A stretch of DNA of 64,000 nt, taken from contig NC_084838.1 of the NCBI RefSeq assembly GCF_033115175.1, positions 40,837,468 to 40,901,467 on the forward strand. Reading direction: 5' to 3'. The notes beneath the pieces are model-generated. The model did not search any database, had not been told where the DNA came from, and saw nothing but the letters and a program-made list of their open reading frames with translations. Positions 26,401 to 38,900 of this stretch are shown here, in pieces (position 1 is the stretch's first letter; every line of letters starts with the position of its first letter). This DNA comes from Lepus europaeus. Taxonomy: Eukaryota; Chordata; Mammalia; Lagomorpha; Leporidae. A program made the translations under genes and the position numbers.

Positions 26401-29400
26401 AGTCCCTGTCATCTATGTGGGAGACCTCAGTTGAGTTCCTGGCTCCCTGTTTTGGCGCCAGGGCCATTGGGTTTATTTAGAGAGAACTCTCTCTTTCAAA
26501 TACATAAATAATAATTTAAAGGTTATATCTTTGGCCGGCGCCGTGGCTTAACAGGCTAATCCTCCACCTTGCGGCACCAGCACACCGGGTTCTAGTCCCG
26601 GTTGGGGCACCGGATTCTATCCCGGTGGCCCCTCTTCCAGGCCAGCTCTCTGCTATGGCCCGGGAAGGCAGTGGAGGATGGCCCAAGTCCTTGGGCCCTG
26701 CACCCGCATGGGAGACCAGGAGAAGCACCTGGCTCCTGGCTTCAGATCAGCACGATGCACTGGCCGCAGCGGCCATTGGAGGGTGAACCAACGGCAAAAA
26801 GGAAGACCTTTCTCTGTGTCTCTCTCTCTCACTATCCACTCTGTCTTTCAAAAAAACAAGGTTATATCTTTAGATAGCAGTTTTGAAGTGTTAGTCAAAA
26901 TTTTAAATTTACTCTGTTAACCAGCAACTCTGTTACGGCTATTGATCCTACAGATGTACTTCTACTTGAGCAAAATGTTGTATGTAGAACTATATTCAGG
27001 CCAGTGCCGCGGCTCAATAGGCTAATCCTCTGCCTTGTGGCACCAGCACACCGGGTTCTAGTCCCGGTCGGGGTGCCAGATTCTGTCCCGGTTGCCCCTC
27101 TTCCAGGCCAGCTCTCTACTGTGGCCAGGGAGTGCAGTGAAGGATGGCCCAAGTGCTTGGGCCCTGCACCCCATGGGAGACCAGGATAAGTACCCTGGCT
27201 CCTGCCATCTGATTAGCGCAGTGCGCCGGCCACAGCACGCCTGCCGCGGGGGCCATTGGAGGGTGAACCAACGGCAAAGAAGACCTTTCTCTCTGTCTCT
27301 CTCTCTCTCTCACTGTCCACTCTGCCTATCAAAAAAAAACAAAACAAAACAAAACAAAAAAAACTGTATTCATTACTTTGTGTTAAGAGGTTAGAAAACT
27401 TAAAAAGCGTATTAATAAGTATACTTAAAAATACCTATTAATAAATACTTTAAAAGATTCCTATATTGTAATGAACAGGAAGAAAGTAGTCATTTGTATA
27501 TTAATTTGTAGCAGTCTGAAAATTAAATGATTTATTAGAAAGTAAGGTACTGTGTGTGTGTGTGTTTGATACATGATCTGAAGATATTCAGAAAACTGAG
27601 TAGTGTTTGCTTTTGTGAAGCAAGTGTGGGGAGGCTATGGAGCCATACATGTTTTTGTACCTTTTGGATTTTATGATAGCATATGGATGCACATTTAAAA
27701 AAGTTAATGGAAAATGGAATAAAATTTATTCTAGAAGAACTTTTAAAAATTATGTATGTATTTGAAAGACAGAAAAAGATAAGTTATATCTGCTGATTCA
27801 TTACCCCAATTCCCACAACAGCTGGGACTGGATCGAGCCAAAGGCAGGAAGCTAGCATGTCTAACCAGGTCTCCCAGGTGAGTCACAGCTACCCAAATAT
27901 TGTGCCATCACTGCTGCCTTGCAGGTGCTTCAGTAGGAAGCTGCAGGCTAAGTGGAGGTGGAACTCGATCCCCAGCACTCCTATATGGGATGCGCTTATC
28001 CCAAGCTGTGGCTTAACCAAGTGTACCAAAATGCCCACTCCTGCAACAACAGCTCAAATCATTGAAATTCTTCATATACATATTTTCCATGCATTTGGAA
28101 ACCTTTTATGTGCATAGGTTAAATTTTTCACCAAAATGAACTTATTCTTTCATTCCATTTGCCATAACTTTTTTGCCTTGTGTTTTACTTAGAAAAAAGT
28201 TAATAACAGATTTTTTAAAGATATGTACAAAATCCATAAAACAATAAATATGTAATTCTCATTTACTATTCAGACATATTTAGCATTTCAAGATTTTTTG
28301 TTAACAGTTCCTCCATGTGTTCTATAAAGCATAATCTGTATCTTTGCATAAGAAATAAAGTACAAACATATGCAGGCACCCTTCATTTACCATATAGCAG
28401 ATTTGCATAGTGTATGATCCATAAAGAGATTCAGCTGGAAGATGATTTTGAGAAACTGGTCGTGCTGAAGCCCTGTTGTGACCAGTGATGAGGGGAAATG
28501 GAGTTTGAAGCTCTTGTGCCAAATAATTAATTATTGCTGTTATTTTCTTTATATATTTCATAGACTTCAAATCTCAGCCTGAGCCATCCCCTGTCCTTAG
28601 CCAGTTGAGCCAGCGACAGCAGCACCAGACCCAGGCTGTCCCTGCTCCTCCTCCTGGTTTGGAGTCCTTTCCTTCTCAGGCAAAACTCCGAGAATCCGTG
28701 CCGGGAGACAACACCTCCACTGTGAACAAACTGTTACAACTTCCCAGCCTGACTGTGGAAAATATTGCCGTGTCTGCCCACCAGCCGCAGCCCAAACACA
28801 TCAAACTGCCTAAGCGGCGGATACCTCCAGCGTCTAAGGTGGGCTTTCGTGATGAGGCCACGATCCCAAAGGTGGATTCACTGTAGCGTCTTGTTTTTTG
28901 TTGGAACATCAATTCTCAAACTATGATGAAGTGTTTTTCAAGTCTTGCTTACTACTGTTTAAGGATTTCTCCATTTCTGAGTTGCTGGCTTAATATCAGA
29001 AGAAATGGCTTTGTACCAAGAGCCTGACACCTTAATTCAAAGTAGACTTGATTAACCAGCTGGTTAATACACATCTGTTGTGTATTTTTCTGTATGCTGT
29101 GTGCGGAGGGTGTGTGGTTCCTTGACCAGGTAATGCTTTTCTAAGTGGTGTGTCCTGGAAATAGCAGAGTAAACTGGATGCCTACTCCTCCCTCCTGGTG
29201 CCTGTGCCCCACCCCCCAGCTGTGGATGGCATTAATACTGACCATTCCCCCTGTTAACTTTTAGTTTTTCTTCATTCTTTTCTCATCACTCTTCTTTTAA
29301 AAAGTACTGTTCCTTTTCCCTTCCTTTCCATCTCTCATTCTACCCCTGCCTTTTTTTGGGGGGTGGGGGGGAGCAGTATTGCCCAGGTAACCCAGCTGCA

Positions 29401-32400
29401 GGTTTGGTTGTCTTGTAGGTCTCTATGATGCAGATATTCCTGATCCTTGTTTCTGACATGACAGTTTTGCTTTTACAGATTCCTGCTTCTGCGGTGGAAA
29501 TGCCTGGCTCCGCAGATGTCACAGGTTTAAATGTTCAGTTTGGAGCCCTGGAGTTTGGATCGGAACCCTCTCTCTCGGAATTTGGATCAGCTCCAAGCAG
29601 TGAAAACAGTAATCAGATTCCCATCAGCTTATATTCAAAGTCTTTAAGGTATACAGCTTTCCACTGCTCTGAAAAACTACCTTGTGGAGACAGTACATCC
29701 TGTTTAATTCGAAAACATTTTTTCCATCACCCTCAAAAGAAGCCCCGTGCCCCATAGCTGGAGCAGACCCCAATTCTTTGGGGGCCAGTAATCCATCTTT
29801 TCACTCTCCTGGACACTGAGAATCCTGAAGTGTTAGATCTTTTGTGTCTGAATTCTTAATAACGTTTCCAAGATTCACCCATGTTTAAATGTCCTTGTGG
29901 GACTACACGAGATTTCGCTTGCTGATTCATCAGTTGGTAGACATGTGTTCCTTCTCTTCGGTCACTCTGTTACATGTCAGCTATATTCTGAGGAGTAGCG
30001 TTGCTGGGTCATGCAGGAACTCTTATAGGTAATCATTTCAGGAATACCAAACTTTTTTTGTACAGTGGCTTCAGCATTTAAAAGTAATATTTGAGGGGTC
30101 CAATTTCTACACAGTTTTGCAACATCAGTTGTCTTTCAGTGGAATATTTTATAAGTAGAAAATCTCATATTTGAGTTTTTAATAATTTTTCCACATTCTA
30201 CACTTGATGTTTGAGTTCCCCTTTTAAAACATAGTCAGACAGCTGACTTCCTTATAGAATTCCTTACAGAATCTTAAAGAGGCAGCAGTGATGGCTCCAG
30301 TAGTTGGACGCCTGCCACCATATATGGGAGACCTGGATTGAGTTCTTGCTTCCTGTCTTTAGCCCTAGCCCAGTCCTGTTCCAGCCCCATCTGTTACCAT
30401 CATTTGAGGAGTGGGCTTGTGGATGGGGGAATCTCTCTCTGTGTCTCTTTCTGTCTCTCTCTGTCTCTAAAGTAAATAAGTTAAATAAAAGTTTTAAATC
30501 ATGTAATAGTATACAATTTATAGTTGTATTTTTAATTTAGACTACAACAATAAAATGATGTAGTCCTATAATATGAAATTATGTGAAGTGACATAAATTT
30601 GTGTCTAATACCTTTTGCTCTTAGTGATCCTTTGAATACCTCTTTACCAATGACCAGTGCAGTCCAGAACTCCACCTATACAACTTCAGTCATTACCTCC
30701 TCCAACCTGACCAGCTCGTCCCTGAGCTCCACTAGTCCAGTAACAACGTCTTCCTCCTATGACCAGAGTTCTGTGCACAACAGGATCGCATACCAAAGCT
30801 CTGTGAATCCATCGGATGTAGCCTCCGCTGGAACAGTCACGGTAAGCTGTGTTTCATGTTTCTTCTCTCAGATAGGTCATTTGGAAGTTAGTGTGTGGGC
30901 TAGTAAATTCTGCTTTTTAGATAACACTTTTCATGTGGAAATTAGGTAAGCTTTTTAGAATCCTTGTGACCTGCTAAATTTGGCTGAAGTGAGCCTCTGC
31001 AGCACAGAGGCTCTCAGTGGCGCCCCAGTTCCTGTGTAGTGGAAGTAGTCTGGCTGTGGCACCGCGTGCTCCTGCAAGATGTGACCCCATCCATGTCCCT
31101 ACATGTTCCGTGTCCTCCCCTTCTACTGCAGTGACTCCTGTTCCCTGACTGGAGGAAACACCACTAGAGAGGCACTCTTTCACCCAGCTTTTGTAAGCAG
31201 TACTGGACTCTAAATCAAGGAACCAGATCCCTTTGTCAGTTGTTAGGTTTTGCCTTCAAGAGGCTCATTAGCTACACAGGCTTGCTAGCCACGTGTCTGA
31301 CTGTCATTGGCCTTCTCTCAAGTTGAGATATGCAAATATGTCTTGAATGTTAGGAGGCTTTAAAGGAAAAAGTATACTAGGCTAGGCTAATTCCACTGTT
31401 TGTTATTTTTATGTTTCTTGATCACTCTTTGAACAAGCTCACTTTTTTCCTTGCATAAAATTAAAATACCACTGGTACATCTGAAGTCCCCTCCAAACCA
31501 CTGTGAACAAACTGGGATCAACCCTTCTACCTAGATCATGTCTGCATTGCTTGTGTAATTAAAATCAGTGTACATCAAGGAGTTTTTCTGTTGCGATGGT
31601 ATTGTTCTCTATCATGATAGGAATCTGGATTATATGAGGATGTGTTTGTTAAAACTCACTCAATGATAACTTTGCATTTGTGTCCGTGTAGGCATGTTTT
31701 ACCCTAAAACTAAACCTAGCAAATAAGTACTTGGCTGTAGTACTGAAATTCACTAATTTCTGCAAACTTAATTTGAAATGCAGCAGCAGCAACAAAAATA
31801 AATAACACTTGAGGGATGTGCAAGATAGATGGTTACAAAAGTAAGAAGCAAATACATTAAAAAAAGTTGTGATGGAATATGAATGCTTCACATACATTTC
31901 AGTCCACTTATCTATGTTTGAAATTTTTATGATAAATGTTAGGGAACAAAGTTTGCATATATGCAGTTCTATGTTCATTTAATTATTTTATTTTAGAATA
32001 TGACATGGTATCTTGGAATTTCAATTCAGTACCTCTGTGTGTCCAGAGTTTCTGATAGTTACTTATTTATTTTTTATTTACTATTTTAAAAAAGATTTAT
32101 TTATTTATATGAAAGTCAGAAACAGAGAAGAGAGGTATCTTTCATCCACTGGTTCAGTTCCATCAGCTGGTTCACTGCCCCAATGGCAAGGGCTGGGCTA
32201 GACAAAAGCAAGGAACTTCATCCAGGTCTCCCACGTTGGTGGCAGGGGCCCAAACACTTGGGCTATCTTCCATTGCTTTCCCAGGCCATTAGCAGAGAGC
32301 TGGGTGGGAAGTGGAGCAGCTGAGACATGAACCCATGCCCACATGGGATACCATTGTCACAGGCAGCAGCATTTTCTGCTAAGCCACAGTACCAACCCCT

Positions 32401-35400
32401 GTAATTGAATTTTTGAAAAAGCAACTTTAGTTTTCATTATCAGTACTGGTAGTTAATCATCATGGGAGTAAAATACAAAACCTTGCCATATTAAGAGCAC
32501 ACGTGTACACACACACATACACATGCAGACAGTGAGTGTTCAGCATCCTTCTCCACAGATACTGTTCTCAGAAGGGTGCAGGCATGCTTCAGTTTTAAGG
32601 GTTTTGGAGAGCCAAGAAAACAATGATATCAGGGTAATTTTTTTTTCTTAATTTTTATTCACCTGAGAGGCCACAAGAGAGAGATGGATATACAGAGACA
32701 GATTTCCCATCTGCTTGATCACTTTCCAAATGCCAGGAATATCTAGGGCTGGTCAGATGGAGCCAGAAGCTGGAACTCAGACCAAGTCTTCCAACTGGGT
32801 AGCAGTAACCCATCCACTTGATCCATCAATGTTGCCTTTCTAAGATGCACATTGTCAGGAAGCTGGAACCAGCACTGGTGCTGGGTATCCAACATGGGTA
32901 CTGCCATGTGAGACATGGGCATCGTGACCAGTGTCTTATCCACTAGGCCAAATGCCCATCCCTGTGGTAGTTCTGTATTATTGAATCTGCTTCCATTCAA
33001 CTGAAATCTTAACTGTGTTTGAGATAAGTAATCTTGGTTTATTAAGATAAAGCACATAATCGGTTGAGAGCATCAAGACAATGTAGGCAACCCAAGTGTA
33101 AAGTTAATTAAGTGATCTTTTCTAAGGTTTTGCTGCTTTCCCTGGAATGCGACACCCAAGTCCCAGGATGTGTATTGGGGCATATCTTGAATTAGATGGA
33201 GCTTTCTTCACTTTTTTTCCTTTCTACCGTTGCCTTCACCTAAACATTCAGGAAAAGAACAATGTCCTGGCCCAATTGAATCTCTCTGTGTCCCTCTCCC
33301 ATGATTCCATTCTTCACATTGCTTCAGCAGGAAGTTTTGAGGACCAGTCCAGTCCTCCTAGATAAGTACACTGTTTTTCCCTTTTCTTATCTTTGCCCTA
33401 CTTTAGCTCCTGTAGGTCTGGCCTCAGTCGGACAGCTTTTCAGTAAGGCATATCTGTATAGCCAGTTGCCTTCTGTAGGCAGGCTCATCATCATTATGGA
33501 ATGCTTTCAGTTTTGCTGATTAGTCTGATAATCCTCCCTATCTCTCCTCTCGCTCTCTCTCTCTCCCTCCCTCCCCTTCTCTCTCTCTTTTTAAGAGGGA
33601 GAAGGGGAGGGAGAGACACAGAGAGAGGTCTTCCATCTACTGGTTCACTTTCCAAATGGCCACAACAGCTGGACCTGAGCCAATCTGAAGCCAGGAGCTT
33701 CATCTGGCTCTCCCATGTGGGTTCAAGGGCCCAAGAACTTGAGCCATCTTTGCTGCTTTCCCAGATACATTAGCAGTAAGCTGGATCAGGATGTGGGACT
33801 CAAACCAACACCGATATGGGATGCCAGCACTGCAGGTGGTGGCTTATCCAGAATACCATACCACTGTCCTCTGTAACCCACCCTACCCCCCCTTTTAAGA
33901 TTTATTTATTTATTTCAAAGGCGAAATAGAAGGAGAGACAGAAAGATCTTCCTTGTTGGTTGACTCCCCAAATGTCCACAATGGCAAGTGCTGGGCCAGG
34001 CTGAAGCCAGGAACCACAAGCTTGTTCTGGGTCTCCCAGGTTGGTGCAGAGGCCCAAGCACTTTCCCAGGTGCTCTATCAGGAGCTGAATCAGAAGTGGA
34101 GCACTGGGACTCGAACCAGCACCCATATGGGATACCAGCGCAGGTAGAAGCTTAACCTTCTACACTACAATGCTGCCGTTGGTGCCCCCCTCCCTGCAAT
34201 AATATTTTGTGAATTATTATTTGAAAGGCAGATTTACGGGAGATGTGTATGTGGGGCGGGAGGAGGGAGAGATCTCTTCCATCTGCTGGCTTACTCCCCA
34301 ATTGGCTGCTACAACTAGGGATTGGCCAGACTGAAGCCAGGAGCCTTTAACCCCATGTAGGTTTCCCATGTGGGTAGCAGGAACCTAAGCACTCTGGCCA
34401 TCATCCACTGCTTTCTCAGTTACACTTGAGGGGGCTAGATTGAAGTATGAGCATCTGGGACTTGAACTGGCACCCATTTGGGATGCCAGTGTCACAGGTG
34501 GCAGTTTAACCTGCTGTACCACGAACGACATCAGCCCCGAGTCTGTTAATTTTTGCTGTTACTCTGAAGGTGACTTCCAGACCTGAGCTTTCTGCTCTAT
34601 ATCTTAACTACTTACTAGATGATTCTACTTTTATGTACCTCAGACAGAAATAAGTTGAACATCTGTTAGACTTTTTCTTCCATAGATTGAACCTCCTTGA
34701 TGGTCTAGACTGGATTCAGCCTTAGTCATTTCCTTGCTACCGTGCCATGTAATTTTACCTCTGCTTAATCACTACCAGCTTCACTTCATCTGTTTTCTGA
34801 GGACGTTTGTGTGGATTGGCCTTTGATTTGGTTATTTTATTTTATTTATTTTAAACATTTTATTTATTTGAGAGGTAGAGTTACAGACAGAGAGGTCTTC
34901 CGTCTGTCGGTTCACTCCCCAGATGGCCGCAACAGCTGGAGCTGCACCGATCTGAAGCCAGGAGCCAGGTGCTTCTCTTCCTGTCTCCCATGTTCTGCTG
35001 CTTTCCCAAGCCATAGCAGAGAGCTGGATTGGAAGAGGAGCAGCCGAGAGTAGAATCGGTTCCCATATGAAATGCCAGCACCGCAGGCAGAGGATTAACC
35101 CATTGCTCCATGGCGCCAGCTCCTCGATTTGGTTTAAAACGGATCTTACCATTCAATGGTGAGCCAGCTGGGCCAGGAGTGTTCTATCTCTGAAGGTTTA
35201 TAGTTGCAAAGTCAGTTTATATAATTGGTAAATGGCTAGCCGGGCTTTCTGTTTCTTCTCTTAATTTGTGTAGGTCAACGAATTTGTCTGTTTCATCTCG
35301 GATTTTACTGGCATGAGCTTTTACCTAACTCCGTGTTGTCTTTTTCACGTCTGTAGGATCTGTGGTGGTGTGGTGGTGTGGGGCAGAGCGTGTCGTGTGT

Positions 35401-35937
35401 GAGCTTGTTTAGATTCCCAGGGAGTATCCCTTCAACTTTCTTCCTGTAGGGCACCTCCCTGTCTGAGAACCTCACAGGAAGAAAAGGCTGGATTCACAAT
35501 CAACGTTTTGTCTGTGGACATGTCTGCGTGTTCATTGTTTTTTGTTTGTTGCACTGTCTCTGGCCATGTGTACACTTTTTTTGATGATATATAGAGCCCA
35601 TTGGAGAAGGAAGTCACCCTGCTGAACAAGATTGTATTTAATCATTTTTAAGATTGATTTATTGGGCCTGGCATTAGGGCATGCTGTAGATAAAGCTGTC
35701 ACCTGCCACATCAGTGTCCCATATGAGTATCGATTTGGGTCCTGGCTGCTCCACTTCTGATCCACCTCCCTGGTAATGGCCTGCAAAAGCAGCAGAAGAT
35801 GGTCCAAATGTTTGGCCTTTCCACCCACATGGGAGACCCAGATGAAGCTCCTGACTCCTGTCTTTGTCCTGGTCCAGTGCTGGCTGTTGTGGTCATCTGG
35901 GGACTGAACCCGTGGATAGAAGATCTCTTGCTATTTG

Positions 35938-35968
<31 letters not shown>

Positions 35969-38900
35969 AACTCTGCCTTTCTAATAATAATAATAATAAT
36001 AATAAGATAATAAAATATATAAATGGAGATATAACATTCATTTGAAAGGCTGCAGTGAGGAACAGGGTGAAATATGAGAGGCAGATTGACAGAGAGGGTG
36101 AGACTGGTTCCATCTACAGGTTCACTGCCTCAGATTGCAGTTATGGCTTGAAGTGGTCCAACCGCAAGCCAGAAAGTCAGATAATCCATCCTGGTCTCCG
36201 AAGTGGGTGGCAGGGACCCAAATACTTGGCCATTTTCTACTTTCCCAGGCACATTAGCAGTAACTAGGGTCAGAAGCAGGATGTCTGACTCGAAGCTGCT
36301 CTCTGAGAGGAGTGTGGGTGTCAACCAGCAGCTCAGCCCAGTGTACCGGGGCACCTGCCCCAGCTGAGCAGATTACATCTGTTCTCGGCAATGCACTTCA
36401 CATAACCGGTGCAGATCAACATTGAGGTGTGGTTCTTTGAGACGTATTTGGTTGTTCTCTAGTTCCCTGTGAATAGTCATTGTGATTTTGCTTTTCTAGA
36501 TTAGCAGAGTCAGTTACCATCCTCTGTGTGCTTTCTTGGCCAGAAATTTCGTTGCCATCATTTCACCGCTTTTTTTTTTTTTTTTTTTTAATCTTTCTTG
36601 GTATATCAGGTTTTTTTACTTTGATTTATTTCAACGATTTATTTATTTGAAAAACAGAGTGATAGAGGAAGACAGCATATCTCCCTTCACTGATTTCACT
36701 CTCAACCCAGCAGTTGAGGCTGGGTCAGGCTGATGAATCGAGAACTCAGTCTGGGTCTCCAGTGTAGGTGACAGGGACCCAACTCATTTAGCCATCGGTT
36801 CTTTCAGGGTGTGCATTAGTAGGAAGCTGGATCATAATTGGAGTAGCTGGACTTGAGCTCAGACTCTCCTATCTGGGATTTGGGCATCTCAAGTGCTGCC
36901 TTAATTTCTTGTGCAGAACACCCACCCCGGGTTCATCCACTTTAAAAAAAAAAAAAAAAAAGGTATAATTCATTTCTCATCTAGCACAAAACTTTTTTCT
37001 TTACTTTCCAATATAGCAGCCACTAGCCCATGTAGTTATTTATACTTAAACAGTTGAAATTATAGGGAGTTCTGTTGGACATTGCTGGTTAGTGTTGTGT
37101 CTAAAATAAAGAACAGATGGTGGAGGCTGGCGTTTTGGCATAGTGTTTTGGCATTGCTGCCTGTGACACTGGCATGCTTTATATGCGCTGGTTTGAGTCC
37201 TGGCTGCTCCACTTCTGATTCAGATCCCTGCTAATGTGCCTGCGAAAACAGTGGAGGATGCCCAAATACTTGGGCTCCTGCACCCACATAAGTGACCTTG
37301 AAGAAGCTCTTGGCTTCACCCTGGCCCAGACCTGGCCTTGGTGGCCTTTTGGGGAGTTAACCAGTGGATGTAGGATCTTTTTCTCTGTAATTGCCTTTCA
37401 AATAAATAAAAGTAAATCTTAAAAAAAATATATGGCAAAAAACCAGACGACATCCTGTTCAAACACCAATCTCGTGATCTCCACTTTCTCATTTGCAGAC
37501 CCACCTATGCTGCTATGTCACCGTTCAACTCATTACTTACTATGCTGTGATTTCTTTCTTTTAAATATGTATTTATTTGAAAGGCAGAGTTACAGAGAAA
37601 TAGATAGGGAGATAAAGCGATCTTTCATCCACTGGTTCACTCCCTTATGGCCACAATGGTTGGGGTTAAGCCAAGCTGAAACCAGGAGCCTGTAACATTA
37701 TCCATGTCTCTCACATGGCTTGTGGAGTCCCAAACACTTGGACCATCCCATGCTGCTTTCCCAGGAGCAAAAACAGGGAGTTAAATTAGAAGTGGAGCAG
37801 CTTGGCCTTGAATTGGAGCTCAGATGGGATGCTGGTGTTGGAGGCGGCTGCTTAACCTGCTGCACCACATCATCCGCTGCTGAGCTCCGTGATTTCTGAT
37901 CTCTCTTGACCCTTTGATGCCACTTTACTTTTGCTCTTGCCATTCTTCTGCCTAGAATTTTCCCCACCCTAAAAAATGTGGCCCCTCCATTGGGTCAGTT
38001 TGTCTGTCATTTGTATTTTATTTTATTTATTTTTAGGTTAATTTTTTTAAGATTTACTTAGTTGAAAGATAGTTATTTATAGAGAGAGGAGAGACAGTCA
38101 TAGAAATCTTCCATCTGGGCCGGCGCCGCGGCTAACTAGGCTAATCCTCCGCCTTGCGGCGCCGGCACACTGGGTTCTAGTCCCGGTAGGGGCACCGATC
38201 CTGTCCCGGTTGCCCCTCTTCCAGGCCAGCTCTCTGCTGTGGCCAGGGAGTGCAGTGGAGGATGGCCCAAGCCCTTGGGCCCTGCACCCCATGGGAGACC
38301 AGGATAAACACCTGGCTCCTGTCATCGGATCAGCGCGGTGCGCCGGCCGCAGCGCACCTACCGCGGCGGCCATTGGAGGGTGAACCAACGGCAAAAGGAA
38401 GACCTTTCTCTCTGTCTCTCTCTCACTGTCCACTCTGCCTGTCAAAAAAAAAAAAAAGAAAAAGAAAGAGAAAAAGAAATCTTCGATCTGTTGGTTCTCT
38501 CCCCAGATGATCAGTGGCCAGGATGGGTCAGGCTGAAGCCAGGAGCTTCATCCAGGTGTCTCATGTGGGACACAGGGGTCCAAAGACTTGAGCCAACCTC
38601 TAATGCTTTTTTTAGGCCATTAGTGGGCACTGGATCAGAAGTGGAGCAGCTGAGACAGAAACCGGCGTTTATATGGAATGCTGGCATTGCAGGTGGTGGC
38701 TTAACCTGTTACATCAAAGTGTTGGCTCCTGCCATTTTTGTTTGTAAAGTGATTTTCTTTCTTTAATTTTTTTTTAAAAAGATTTATTTATTTATTTATT
38801 TATTTGAAAGTCAGAGTTACACAGAGAGAGGAGAGGCAGAGAGAGAGGTCTTCCATCCACTGGTTCACTCCCCAATTGGCCATAGTGGCCGGAGCTGCGC

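Noticed and set aside
33896..34538. CRISPR-like or tandem array of similar units at 33.5-34.5 kb
   Set aside because: Three independent SINEs in the same orientation, each with its own divergence; this is a mammalian nuclear sequence.
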